In this document: piece after piece, positions 52,900 to 64,000 of the stretch | How the letters are laid out: each line of letters starts with the position of its first letter | How positions within the stretch are numbered: the first letter of the stretch is position 1 | Origin: Telmatactis stephensoni | Taxonomy: Eukaryota; Cnidaria; Anthozoa; Actiniaria; Isophelliidae | Direction: 5' to 3' | DNA length: 64,000 nucleotides | NCBI GenBank assembly: GCA_029948255.1 | Contig: JALIZF010001025.1 | Span: 1 to 64,000, forward strand | The notes under the pieces: model-generated | What the model saw: the letters and a program-made list of their open reading frames with translations, nothing else | What the model was told of the DNA's origin: nothing | Database searches by the model: none | Made by a program: the position numbers and the translations under genes

Positions 52900-53700
52900 C
52901 ACCTATTTCATGCTCGACATTTTGTCTTACAAGCATCATCAACATCTTTAATAACCTCACTAGTCTTTGCAACCTCTTCCTTATCTGTCTCGTGCTGTCC
53001 ATCTTTGTCACTTTCTTCGACATCAATATTTTCAGTAACAACCCCTTCCTCTTCATTCATCCTTCCTACATCACCCACGACCTCCATGTCATCTATAAGA
53101 ACGTCTTCCTCGGTTACTCTCTCTTTGTTGTTGTTTTCTACGCAGGCCTTTCCCTTTCCTTTTTTTCCTTTTCCAAGCTTTCCTCTCCAGATGCCTTTGC
53201 CTCCATCATCCATTTCATGCTCATCATTTATCTTACAAGCATCGTCAACATCTTTAATAACCTCACTAGTCTTTGCAACCTCTTCCTTATCTTTCTCATC
53301 CTTTCCAACTTTGTCCCTAACTTTGACATCAATATTATCAGTAACTGCTCCTTCCTCTTCATTCATCCTTCCTACATCACCCACAACCTCCATTTCATCT
53401 CTTGGAACGTCTTCCTCAGTTGCTCTCTCTTCTACGCAGGCCTTACCCTTTCCTTTTTTTCTGCCTCTTCCTTTCTTTCTTTTCACACAAGTCTTTCCTT
53501 TTCCTTTTTTTCCTTTTTCAAACTTTCCTCTCGAGATGCCTTTGCCTTCAACACCTATTTCATGCTCGGCATTTATCTTACAAGTATCGTCAACATCTTT
53601 AATAACTTCACTAGTTTTAGCAACCTCTTCCTTATCTGCCTCGTCCTGTCCATCTTTTACCCTTTCTTCGACATCAATATCATCACTAACAGCCACTTCC
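52900..53700 (-). repeat. About 307-345-bp coding tandem repeat
   Basis: Three copies of a block encoding EEDV-RD-MEVVGDVGRMN, then DKEEVAKTSEVIKDVDDACK and HEIG-EGKGIS-GKL occur at spacings of 307 and 345 bp. The strong repeat keeps long frames open on the other strand too. Confidence 0.8.
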
Positions 53701-53980
53701 ATCCTTTCTACATCACCAATGACCTCAATTCCATCTCTAGGAACGTCTTTCTCGATTGCACTCTCTTCATTATGAGGTGGCTTTGCCTCAGGAGTAATGC
53801 TGCTGCTAAAGACCGGTATTTCTAACACTTCATCTGGCACGTCTTCCAAATCTGAATCGAAACACTATAAGTTTTTCAAAAAATCACTATGGCTTTTAGG
53901 TTTGAACTGATTCTCATGAAACTTGGAATATAAGTTAAACAACTCAAAAGCTAGTCACAGTTTACACAAAAAGTTCTTAC

Positions 53981-55631
53981 TGCGCATGCGCAGGGTTTAA
54001 CACAAACATTTATCTTTGGTTAATCATAAAGCAGAAATTAATGAATATTGTAGTATTTCAAAAATTTATTTCTTCAAAACAACAAGCATGACAGAAAAGA
54101 TGTTCCTGCAACACAAAGTATAGTTGTCAGACTTCACAATAATCATAAAGCGCAAATCTTTGCAGAAGCTTTGGTGTCCATAAAAACGTATTAAACATAT
54201 GACTCTTATAATTGGTGATTTTGGCGAAAAAAAGACAATGAAAATGTGTCCAAAAAACAAAATATTTCACTACAAAAAGAAAAACTTTTGATATGTACCA
54301 AAAGTATTTGAGTTGCTCTTTCCAAAAATGGCAACTAAAGGTTGTTTAGTGCGCATGCGCAGAAGTTGCAGGCCATCAAACATGGGTACTTTTTCAATTT
54401 TTTTTTGCGTAAAACTTAAAAGAAACACTTCCATCGCATAGCAGTTGTTGTTCTGACTCAGCAGAGTGAATTTGAGGTAGTTCGGAGTTTTTTAAGTGCG
54501 CATGCGCAGCATTTGAATATCAGGGGTTTGCTACTTTGGTACTTTTCTGATGTCTGAGTCGAGAGCATTAATATATGTTTTAAAGTACTTGTAAAGACAA
54601 GATGATTAAAGTTTATTTCAAGTCAATTGATGCGCATGCGCAGAAGTTACAGAATTTTCAATATTCAATATTCAAAAAATTGCTGCGCATGCGCATTAAA
54701 CAAAATCAACTCACAAAGGTATGATATTGCAAGCCCTTATCAAACCCTTTCAAGCGACACCTCTTCTGTTAAAATCCATTCAGTTTTCGCGAAGTTATAG
54801 CGGTTTGTATTTTGGGTCTAAAAAACTGGTACCCAGTCCCCTGGCCGAGCGATCACATTTTAATTTATATCTCATCGACATTTTGTTAAATTGGAAAAGT
54901 AAGAGTACTGCTAGATAGCTACATGCATAGGCTATAATGTGGTTGGCTCAAATTGTAGAAAGATTTCCACGCATGTGCAGTAGATTGAAAAGGTTTTTAC
55001 CTATTTTACGCATGCGCAGAGCATCTTTTTTCAAAAATTGTTTTGGAAACGTCTAGAATGTATAGTTCTTCATCTAAGTAATATAAAATTTGTAGTTGTT
55101 TTGGAAAGTAGCACTTCGAGTGTGGCAAAAAACTTACTCTTTTTCAACGAAATTTTTACACAAGATAGACATTTACAAGTACTTTCCAAGCAATGCCTTA
55201 TATTTAGCAAAGTCCTTCTAAGAAAGTCAACAAAAAATAAAATAGCTCAAAAATAGGGTTAAATCGAAAAAAAATTCCTGCGCATGCGCAAAAGCATTTT
55301 ACGTCATATGACTCACATGTACAATAGCAAATGTCAAGTACTATAAGTACTATGAATTTGGTTGACTTAGTTGTAAAAGAACGTCAGAAAATTAAGGAAA
55401 ACTTTTCTGTCTCTTTCTGTACAATACAAAAGATTTCAAATATATTCAAAGTTTCTCTCTCAAATATGAGTTTTTTTTAAAATCAAAAACAGTTCCAGAA
55501 AGGTCTCGCTAAGATTTACAAGGAAATGTAAAAAGTTTCTATTTTTGTTGAAAAACAGTGGAGAAAGAAGACCCGAAAAGTCCTTGACCTAAGGACCTCA
55601 ACCCTGTTTTTGTAACTTCTGCGCATGCGCA
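53981..55631. promoter_or_regulatory. Cluster of NRF1-type palindromes TGCGCATGCGCA
   Basis: Seven perfect copies (53981, 54350, 54497, 54631, 54684, 55279, 55620) and one with a single mismatch (55007) of the 12-bp palindrome lie in 1.65 kb of otherwise AT-rich, non-coding DNA. The consensus YGCGCAYGCGCR is the known binding site of NRF1 homodimers. The spacings (53 to 369 bp) are irregular and flanking sequences differ, so they are not simply copies of one repeat. No gene start was identified nearby. Confidence 0.6.
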
Positions 55632-56039
55632 GCTATGAATTGGGAACAACTTGGAAGTGAAAGCCCTTTGTTCAATTAATAAGTGTGCCAAGTTTCAATT
55701 CAATACGTTAAATATTTAGGGAGATACAACCTAATCTTTGTGAGAAAAATTTGACTAAATTTCAACAATAAGGCCTGGTTATGCAAATGTAGCAACACAA
55801 GACCTTAATTTGAGCCAGGTTTTGGTAACCTGGGGTTACTCGAATATGGACATATTATATATCGTTGGAAAGCTCTTTTCAAGGACAATAATCAACAATA
55901 AAATATGCAAATTTCAAAAACGCAATCACGTGACAGCCGTCCAAAGGTGATAACCCTAAATTTGTCAAAAATTCATAACTTTGTCACGTGATTTTTTAAA
56001 GGAATTTGAACACGAGACCTGGGCTCTAGAGGTTTTTAT

Positions 56040-58800
56040 TTATTTTTATTTATTTTATTTATCTCCAAAAATGAAGAAAGGGCAAAATATAGTAAACTAA
56101 TAATATGCCCTTTAAAATGATAATAATGATGACAGTATTGATATATACATATACATTATATAATTATATCTAAATTACAAGTTTGCAAAATTATGGTTTT
56201 CACACAAAAAGGTATCTAAATATAATTAAGTTACAACACTAAATGCAAAAGTATTTATATATTTCTAGATAATAGAAATAGGATAGAGAAGAGGATTGCT
56301 GTGGAATTGTTAATATTGTGACAAATAATTTTTTTTAAGAGTCTTTTTAAAACAAGATTTAGATGAAATTTTACGAATCAAGAGGGGGATTCCATAAATA
56401 TTTACCTATTTACCTACCTAACAGTTTATACCGTGCGCAATATGGGAACACATTTTAAATTATTTTCAATAGTACGCCTGACTTACGTACCAAGTGACTC
56501 TTTAAAAAAATAACTTGAAAACGCCTTCGATTAGATAACATGAAACTTTAAATGACGTAAATAAAGACTTACACACCAACGCACTGCCGTACAGGGCGTA
56601 TTTGGCGTACTTAAGGGAGACCAGAACACAGACACACCAACGTACTGCCGTACAGGGCGTACTTGGCGTACTTAAGGGAGACCAGAACACAGACACACCA
56701 ACGTACTGCCGTACAGGGCGTACTTGGCATACTTAAGGGAGACCAGAACACAGACACACCAACGTACTGCCGTACAGGGCGTACTTGGCGTACTTAAGGG
56801 AGACCAGAACACAGACACACCAACGTACTGCCGTACAGGGCGTACTTGGCATACTTAAGGGAGACCAGAACACACACACACACACCAACGTACTGCCGTA
56901 CAGGGCGTACTTGGTGTACTTAAGGGAGACCAGAACACACACACACCAACGTACTGCCGTACAGGGCGTACTTGGTGTACTTAAGGGAGACCAGAACACA
57001 CACACACCAACGTACTGCCGTACAGGGCGTACTTGGCGTACTAAGGCGAGACCAGAACACACACACACACACACCAACGTACTGCCGTACAGGGCGTACT
57101 TGGCGTACTCAGGCGAGACAAGAACACAGACACACCAACACACTGTCGTACAGGGCGTACTTTGCGTACTAAGGTGAGACCATAACACAGACACACCAAC
57201 GTACTGCCATACAGGGTGTACTTGGCGTACTCAGGCGAGACCAGAACACAGACACACCAACGCACTGCCGTACAGGGCGTACTTGGCGTACTCAGGCGAG
57301 ACCAGAACACAGACACACCAACGCACTGCCGTACAGGGCGTACTTGGCGTACTCAGGCGAGACCAGAGCACAGACACACCAACGCACTGCCGTACAGGGC
57401 GTACTTGGCGTACTCAAGGGAGACCAGAACACAGACACACCAACGCACTGCCGTACAGGGCGTACTTAGCGTACTCAGGAGAGACCAGAACACAGACACA
57501 CCAACGCACTGCCGTACAGGGCGTACTTGGCGTACTCAGGCGAGACAAGAACACAAACACACCAACGCACAGCCGTACAGGGCGTACTTGGCGTACTCAA
57601 GGGAGACCAGAACACAGACACACCAACGTATTGCCGTACAGGGCGTACTTGGCGTACTCAAGGGAGACCAGAACACACACATACCAACGTACTGCCGTAC
57701 ATGGCGTACTTGGCGTACTAAGTTAAGTCGAGACCAGAACACACACACACACCAACGCACTGCTGTACAGGGCGTACTTGGCGTACTCAAGGGAGACCAG
57801 AACACAGACACACCAACGTACTGCCGTACAGGGCGTACTTTGCGTACTAAGGTGAGACCAGAACACACACACACCAACGTACTGCCGTACAGGGCGTACT
57901 TGGCGTACTAAGGCGTGACCAGAACACAGACACACCAATGTACTGCCGTACAGGGCGTACTTGGCGTACTAAGGCGAGACCAGAACACAGGCACACCAAC
58001 GCACTGCCGTACAGGGCGTACTTGGCGTACTAAGGCGTGACCAGAACACAGACACACCAACGCACTGCCATACAGGGCGTACTTGGTGTACTAAGGCGAG
58101 ACCAGAACACAGACACACCAACGTACTGCTGTATAGGGCGTACTTGGCGTACTTAAGGGAGACCAGAATACACACACACCAACGTATTGCCGTACAGGGC
58201 GTACTAAGAGGAAACGAAAACATGCAATAACGTTAACAGTTGGACAAAATGTTCGAATATTTATTCTGAAAGACGATTTTTTTAGATGCTCCAAAGATGT
58301 ACTTCGGGTAAAGTAGTTGTGTTGCTCAGAAGCTAGGGAAAATTCCAAGTTAGAGGACTTATGGTCACAAAGATGGTCATAAAAAAATAAGCAAGTTTGT
58401 AATTTAACTATATCTGCAAGTTTCAGTAGTCCAAGTTTTACATAGTACGGAGTAATGTGTTCTGAAAGTGAAACGTCACAAATAATTCTGACAGCCTTGT
58501 TTTGCAATTTGACAAGATCAGATAAGCGGGTATCATAGTTATTACCCCATAAAATGCAACCATAAATTAGATAGGGATATATGAGAGAATAGTAAACACA
58601 TACTAAGGAATGCCAGTCAAGAAAACACTTAAGTTTAGATAGTATATTGATATTCTTACTTATCTTGTTGCATATATAATCAAGATGGTGGTGCCATGAT
58701 AGGTGACAATCAATAATAACACCGAGATACTTAACACTAGAGGATTGTTCTAGGTATTGATTAGCAATCGAAAGAGGAATATGCATGTTAAAATCAAAGG
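56040..58800 (-). mobile_element. Non-LTR retrotransposon 3' part, split by a minisatellite segment
   Basis: On the minus strand 58786-58210 encodes an RT C-terminus (VKYLGVIIDCHLSWHHHLDY, LIYPYLIYGCILWGNNYDTR, KLQNKAVRIICDVSL) that breaks after RTFCPTVN. The final block GIPLLIRKISSKSCFKKTLK and KNYLSQY stop is found at 56395-56310, followed by a (TTTA)-rich tail to about 56040. About 1.8 kb carrying the 61-bp minisatellite separates the two parts. Confidence 0.7.
56571..58210. repeat. 61-bp minisatellite, about 27 copies
   Basis: The unit contains CGTACTGCCGTACAGGGCGT and ACTTGGCGTACTTAAGGGAG, then ACCAGAACACAGACACACCA. It recurs every 61 bp, with length changes mainly in the CA-rich part. 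Each unit has CGTAC four times at 8- to 9-base spacing. Because 61 is not a multiple of three and the unit lacks stops in most frames, long but meaningless ORFs appear on both strands. Confidence 0.95.
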
Positions 58801-61053
58801 AAGGTCAAACCCTGTCTGCCATATAAATTTCATCGTGATCTGAGAGGTGTTGGTTCTTACGTCAAGGACTCTAATTAGGGTTAGGGTTAATAATTAATGC
58901 AGTAACCGCACTAACACACTTATCTGATTTTGATGAAACAATCAGGTGAGCTACAGGTAACAATATACTAAAGATAATTGAAATGCAATAAATTTTTCAA
59001 CTTCAAGTAGTCTCCTTTATAATTACACAGTTTTGCGTCGTGACGACACAAACTAAGGCTACATAGGAGACTAACTGCAAATCTGCTGACATTTGGATTT
59101 CGGCGTCCAAGGTTGACAATTAGGGTTATCATTATTTTTGAAAATACGATCCTAAGACCTGTGTGTAAATTCAACACTGTTTTTTAGAGATCGAGTCTAG
59201 AAGATACCAGAAGAGCCTGGTGGAATAAAAAAATATAAAGTAAGCAGAGCAAGAAGAGTGGAATCGTCATTTAGAACTTAATAAAGCTTGTAGATCAGTC
59301 GGTACCGCAACACTATTTTGTCATGCAGTTCGAAATTGTTTTAGTTAATAGGCATATGAATACAAAATTGGGATCTCTCAACTATTCTGGGAATCCTGTG
59401 TTGATTACGAAAACCTCTCTCGATTTCATTTGTGTTGTTTAAAAAATCGAGAGTGGTTTGTACATCGAGGGTCAATAAGAATCGAGGGTCATTTAGAATC
59501 CCAGGGTACTTTGAAATTAAGGGTGGCTTAAGAAAAGGCCAAAAAAGGGGAAAAGACAATTATCCCGTTCACAATTTCCCTTTTATTTGTTTAGTTACTT
59601 CTCGGGTTTCCATTTTGTCTTCCCTTTTGTGGATCCCTTTTTTTAAATATTTCTATATTCACTTATTTCATACCGTATGTACCTAATGATCGAACGATTT
59701 AATTTCATAGTTATTGTTGTACACGTTTTCACTCTTAACCCAAAAAGTACAATTCAAGGTAACAAACAAATGATTTACTTAGATTTTATTAGTTGTTTTG
59801 CAGTGTAAATGCAGTCATCCCAATTTCGACCAACCCAAACTGTATTAGTAACAATCACTTAAATGATTATTTGTGCATCATTTTGATTTAAGGAGTAAAA
59901 AACGGTTTCCCGTATTTGATAGCCTGATCAAAACACGCGTGATGTTGGGAGAATACAAGGAAGCTAGCATAGTGGGAAAAAAACAAAAAACAACTAACGC
60001 AAAAAAAAAAGAACCTAACACGCAAATAGACGAGAATAGGAAAAAGAAAACACCGGCAAAAAAACAAATGACGTGAGCGTGTTTGATACTCTCATCAAAC
60101 ATGGGTTTTCAGCCAATCAGAGCGCGCGTTACGAAGAGAACGGAACGAAGAGACCTTATCATCAACCACACTCTATCAACGGCTAATATCAAAGTCCGCC
60201 AGAAGAAGTCATCAGTACCTTGTCTAAATTTCTATTGTTGTTTAGTTCTACCCAGCCGTATTCTGTGTCCTAACCTTTGTAAATTTCTTATGAACGAAAG
60301 CTTCAAATACACAAGTTCATAACTTGACAGTTTTGCATGGCGGTCATGGCGAGTAGATGCGTTATTCTCTCTCCTAATTTTAACGCTAAAAAGGGGCATC
60401 CATTCTTGGAATACAACAGGAACACTTCAATTTATAGGAAAAGAGGGCAATGATCTTAAAAGTAACTGAAACTGCTTGAGACTGTTTACTCAAACCCTAA
60501 TGCAAGACAATGATTAAGATTCAGTTCATTTCTTCGATTCATAATGTATCAAATCAACTAAAACATCTAGAAAATTTCATTGACTCTGTGCATAAATCAA
60601 TAAATCAATAAATTAAAGTTAAAACTTTAACTCTCAAATATAATGTTTGTTACTCCAGTTCTCCGACTCTTTTTGGACTAATTATCTATGTATATCTATT
60701 AAATGAAAATGTACTTAAAAATAAACGATCTATCTAATGCATTTGTCGGACTATTTATCTAATTGGATGCATTTAAACGGACTATTTACAGCTGAATGTA
60801 ATACGTCTTCTATTCTTGATGCTTCAGTTTTTATTTGCTCTCCTTTTCATCTGAAAGAAATAGATCTGTTAGTCTCAAAAAGTCAAGTTACATGTAATAT
60901 AATTGACCAATGAATTTTAAGAGAGATGAACACCTATGTTCAACTGACAACCACTACGTCATTACGCATTATGTCATTACGCATATCAAAGAATTATTCT
61001 AACAGGATATTTAGTGAAAGGTTTCTAATTTGCTTACCACAAACAACAGATAC
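58801..61053. other. Non-coding stretch, nothing recognised
   Basis: Contains a phrase near 58858-58890 (reverse complement of TAGAGTCCTTGACGT with GGGTTAGGG) that also occurs near 44656-44690, and an A-rich ORF at 59873-60076 without domains. No gene supported. Confidence 0.4.
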
Positions 61054-61215
61054 CTCAAACATGTTGAGGTATCTTCTTGTTCTAGCTTCCTCGCTCCTTT
61101 TCAATTTCAGCCTGGAGGTCCTCTCGGCCACTAAGTGCCGGAAAATTTCTAATCCGGCACTGTAGGAGGCCTTAAGGACCTCCACCAATGTGGTTGTCCC
61201 ACCATTGGAGTCTCT
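61054..61215 (-). CDS. Candidate internal exon, basic helical
   Basis: Acceptor TTTTTTCCATAG and donor GTATCTGTTG bound 54 codons in phase 0 at both ends: RDSNGGTTTLVEVLKASYSA ... LVAERTSRLKLKRSEEARTR ... RYLNMFE. It is rich in Arg, Lys and Glu, as in a long helix. No family recognised and no neighbouring exon found. Confidence 0.4.
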
Positions 61216-61585
61216 CTATGGAAAAAAAAGAGTCATATATTTTGCATAAGGATTCAATTTCAAGAAAGTGTTCTAACCTGTGAACAGGCTCTTGGTGAGG
61301 GGGAGCTTTACAGGGTAATTACAAAGCGTCAGTTAAACTGACTACTAAACCTAAAGAAGTGTGTCACTTGGATCGTTATCCTTACTGGCAGTTTTCAAAT
61401 TTTCTAATATTTCCCCGTAAAAAACCCCATCTGTATGCCATCTAAAGTACACTATCTATATTTAGAAATGGTAAGCGGTCATAGTTAGCGCTGTAGTGTC
61501 CAAGTAGCTCTTTTTCTCTAGATGTCTATTGTGTTAATACATATTCCATTTTTTATTTAATTAAACTAAACACAATTTTGAGATC

Positions 61586-61720
61586 GCATTATCAGTTTAT
61601 AATAACAGCTAATGGGGAGCAAATATATTTGGTATTGGCAAAGTCACATAGTGAGGGAGCTGATACCTGAAATATATTTCCTTCCAATGTTTGTAAATTG
61701 TCATTACAAACTGATAATGC
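61586..61720. mobile_element. Small MITE
   Basis: GCATTATCAGTTTATAA at the left and its near-perfect reverse complement (TTACAAACTGATAATGC) at 61704-61720 bound 135 bp without coding capacity. Confidence 0.6.
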
Positions 61721-62727
61721 CCTAGTTCAAATTCTAGTTCAACCATTTGCAAACCAATAGAATGCAGCTGTTATGTCAATCACGATTTTGAGCCAACTAC
61801 TACTACCACAAACAATTTGAAATGACATTACAAAGAAAGAAAAAATGATGTCTCTCAATATATAAAAGTTACAGTAGAACTTTTAGTCAAAAATGGAAAT
61901 AGCAGGGGGTTAGGTGCACTTTAAGATGTTGAAACAAAAATAAATTTAACCCTTTGATTAGTGCCTTTTTAGTTAGTTCACTAGCTTCCCCAGGAATGAT
62001 CATTTTGACTACGAAGCATGCAGGAAAACGGGTTGCCAGCAGCAGCACTTATCCCCCTTTCAAAGCAAAATGGAGCTGTTCTATATACAGCATGTCTATA
62101 GTCACCTGCAGACCAAAATCCCTAGACCCTACAGGACATGAAATATTTGAATCTTGTCTTAGTAGGATGTCCTCATTGTTTTCTATCAAACAAATATTTA
62201 TTTCTAAAAATCCCCTCCCACAGAGCGAACTTCTCTCATGTTCTTTATGTATTGTCAATTTGTCATTGCAGTGGCATCACATACAGCGGTTTCCATTCAT
62301 GGAAATGGAAACCTATTTGTAAGTCAAACTGTTTGTTTACCTGATTCAAGACTGTCAGAAACTTCCAGAGACTGTAAATATATATCTGTATTATATAGGG
62401 CATCAAAATGTGTACTCCAGAGCTTTAACACCTTTACATGAATGCATAAATCTAGGAAATACAATTAAGAACATAATTATGTTTAATTCAGCTTTTTACT
62501 ATACTAGATCTCAATAAAAAAAAATTCAATTATTACATTTCAAATAATAAATTGTAAATAACAACAACTAGTAATTTCCCAAACTGGGAACTACTGACAT
62601 AGGCTTGTCTGGATACAATGCTGGAGAGTTACGAATTCTCGAGCCCCATTTCAGAAGGTCAAGTAGTGCTCAGTGTTTGTCAGGCAAGCGAAACTATGTA
62701 AGAGAAAGCAATGCTCTTTTATGAGTT
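61721..62727. other. Non-coding or unassigned stretch
   Basis: ORFs on both strands at 61954-62322 (for example DFGLQVTIDMLYIEQLHF on the minus strand) look partly protein-like but I could not place them in a family or find splice sites. Confidence 0.3.
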
Positions 62728-64000
62728 TTAGGGGATACACCAACTGTTTTTCTGCTCATAGCATTTCACTAATTCCATTGGAAATGCCATAGTAGCAAGA
62801 AATGGGGTTGTATACTCATTAAGAGGTACTTGTCCAATAGTTGGCCAATTTATTTTATCGTCACAACTAAATTCCTTTTGAATGGCATCTTTTTCAAGTT
62901 TCACATTTTCACGTTGGGGTAGAAAGCTACTGGTTTCTGTATGCTTATTAAAAATTTGATCTTCTGTAACAGTTTCATTGCTTTCCTGATCAAAGGTTTC
63001 CAGTGGTACATCAGCATTTATTGTTTGCAAGTCTGAAGGCACACCATTGTCTGGCAATGATTGTAGTGAAATATCATCAATTTCTATATCTCGATATACA
63101 GGATTATTTATAATTAACCAATTTAAAGCACTTTGTACTTTATCCCTTCTCACAAAAACATCTTTATAAGTGTTTTCTTTACCCTTCATTGTAACCAAAA
63201 TCAGTGGAATATCTTTACAATATCTAGGAAGACGATTAGCAAGTTCTGATATATGTTGTGGTAAATTGAGGCAATGCCCACTATAACCTCTTTGCCCGCC
63301 AGGTTTTACATAAACTCTCATTATAGGAATTGCTCTTGCTATCAGCATTTCTTCGACTTGTGTTAATCCCTGCAGTTCTGGTGGTACACTTGATGGTATC
63401 ATAAAATTAGCGCTTGAAAACTTTTTAGGTGATGCCTTATCTCTTGAACATCTCAAACAAACATAAGATCCTGAAAACTTTGGCTTTGTTTTAATGGGCC
63501 ATGCTTCTTGGCACACTTTACATTGATAAATGCAATATTTAATAGAATCATGAAATTTTGAAATATGTTTGGTAGCATCGCTAACAATATGTTCAAAACT
63601 ATTTGTTGTGGTTTTGTTATCATGACTACAAGTCTCATTAGTTTCAACACTGCTTTTGGGATTCACTTGCTTAACAGTTGCAAAAAGGTCTGGCTTATAT
63701 TCAACAGCTTTCTCTTGATGACTGATACTTTCAGAAGAACTGCTTTTGTTGTTGATATTGTTTTGCTGTTTGAACAAGTTTTTGGAATGTACACTAGAGT
63801 CTTTGGCTTCAGCTACTGAAAGACCAATTCTGTCAATATAACCAACAACAGACTTTTTAGGTTTCTTACAAATGCTTATATCATTATTTAATTTTCTTTT
63901 TGTACCTTTTTGCAAATTTAAAGAAACATCTTCAACAACATCATAATGAACACCATTTGTATGGTTAATATAAATTGCACAGTCATTTTTAGGCAATGAA
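62728..64000 (-). pseudogene. Second Helitron, N-terminal protein fragment (runs off the window)
   Basis: The minus-strand frame of at least 422 aa has a zinc-type YQCKVCQEAWPIKTKP with YVCLRCSRDK, then PPELQGLTQVEEMLIARAIP, VKPGGQRGYSGHCLNLPQHI and ALNWLIINNPVYRDIEIDDI, the Helitron N-terminal (DUF6570-like) region. It stops soon after LNEYTTPFLATMAFP, where Helitron proteins normally continue into the Helitron-like N domain and Rep. The rest appears lost at about 62783. Its upstream part lies beyond the window. It is a different lineage from the Helentron at 23-33 kb. Confidence 0.6.

Larger units (their letters stand above)
48990..53851 (-). pseudogene. Multi-exon tyrosine-recombinase-like gene, disrupted
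   Basis: Splice-bounded exons on the minus strand: 53851-52677 (acidic/Lys repeats, then CPVCGNVYQKLWRHLRNV), 52614-52519 (C2H2-like CPFEGCPFVIKNYIAHF), 52450-52347 (linker), about 51325-51271, 51195-51002, 50931-50678 (LSACNGGRPSLIDGLTVGQV, PVPHHKTSYSSGPG), 50612-50395, about 50362-50248 (MSHLLRHDSS, DLYYNTASEE with a possible nucleophile Tyr) and the last exon 50181-48990. Several phases join correctly. The catalytic pattern and zinc finger suggest a Crypton-like or domesticated tyrosine recombinase. Lesions are a frameshift near 52918, a TAA in the finger exon, a TGA near 51050, a stop near 50480, an inserted TTAA element and a missing core-binding segment. Confidence 0.55.

Noticed and set aside
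52879..53825. Two long plus-strand ORFs (298 and 311 aa), Ser/Leu/Phe-rich
   Set aside because: They are the opposite-strand reading of the charged tandem repeats of the minus-strand gene. The 307-345-bp repeat keeps all frames open.
56733..57938. Several ORFs of 60-231 aa on both strands with Thr/His- or Cys/Val-rich repeats
   Set aside because: They are produced by the 61-bp minisatellite, whose unit lacks stops in most frames.
59873..60076. 67-aa Lys-rich ORF
   Set aside because: It is an A-rich low-complexity tract with no domain and no splice support.

Overview
This is a eukaryotic, AT-rich, intron-containing window with no bacterial-type gene layout. Spliced exons, non-LTR retrotransposons with 2A-like motifs, a DIRS-like retroelement, an Academ-like DNA transposon, a Helentron, a Penelope-like element and many foldback MITEs together suggest a marine invertebrate, most likely an anthozoan cnidarian. 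That taxonomic call is inference. No rRNA, tRNA or CRISPR was recognised.

Layout. 1-500: one host-like exon (minus). 498-2900: a decayed Harbinger/ISL2EU-like transposon. 2900-8370: mostly non-coding, with a pogo-type MITE and two splice-bounded exons of an unidentified gene (minus). 8371-34586: a 26-kb nest of transposons bounded by two diverged 119-bp direct repeats. From left to right it holds a DIRS-like element on the minus strand (about 8.9-20.6 kb), split by a 5.66-kb Academ-like transposon (11346-17008). Then comes a CR1-like LINE on the plus strand (about 20.65-34.46 kb), split by a 10.4-kb Helentron on the minus strand (about 23.23-33.65 kb). 34.6-44.5 kb: host-like sequence with a small three-exon gene (134 aa) whose first exon is duplicated, a few candidate exons, a repeat-rich ORF and MITEs. 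44.5-48.6 kb: a Penelope-like element in partial tandem, with a candidate hammerhead ribozyme, between two apparently identical 143-bp repeats. 49.0-53.9 kb: a multi-exon tyrosine-recombinase-like gene (minus), broken by an 821-bp TTAA-flanked element, a LINE fragment and an apparently inverted core-binding-domain segment. 53.9-55.7 kb: non-coding DNA with a cluster of NRF1-type palindromes. 56.0-58.8 kb: a LINE fragment split by a segment carrying a 61-bp minisatellite. 58.8-62.7 kb: mostly non-coding, with one candidate exon and a MITE. 62.73 kb to the end: the N-terminal part of a second Helitron, running off the window.

Most coding capacity belongs to mobile elements. Several are fairly intact: the Academ 1126-aa ORF, the Helentron 1135- and 1221-aa ORFs and the LINE 859-aa ORF. 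The least expected features are an intact 2A-like motif (DVELNPGP) inside the Helentron ORF upstream of its OTU domain, the nested insertion order that can be read from junctions, the ribozyme-like motif in the Penelope element, the NRF1-site cluster, and the small host gene with a duplicated first exon.
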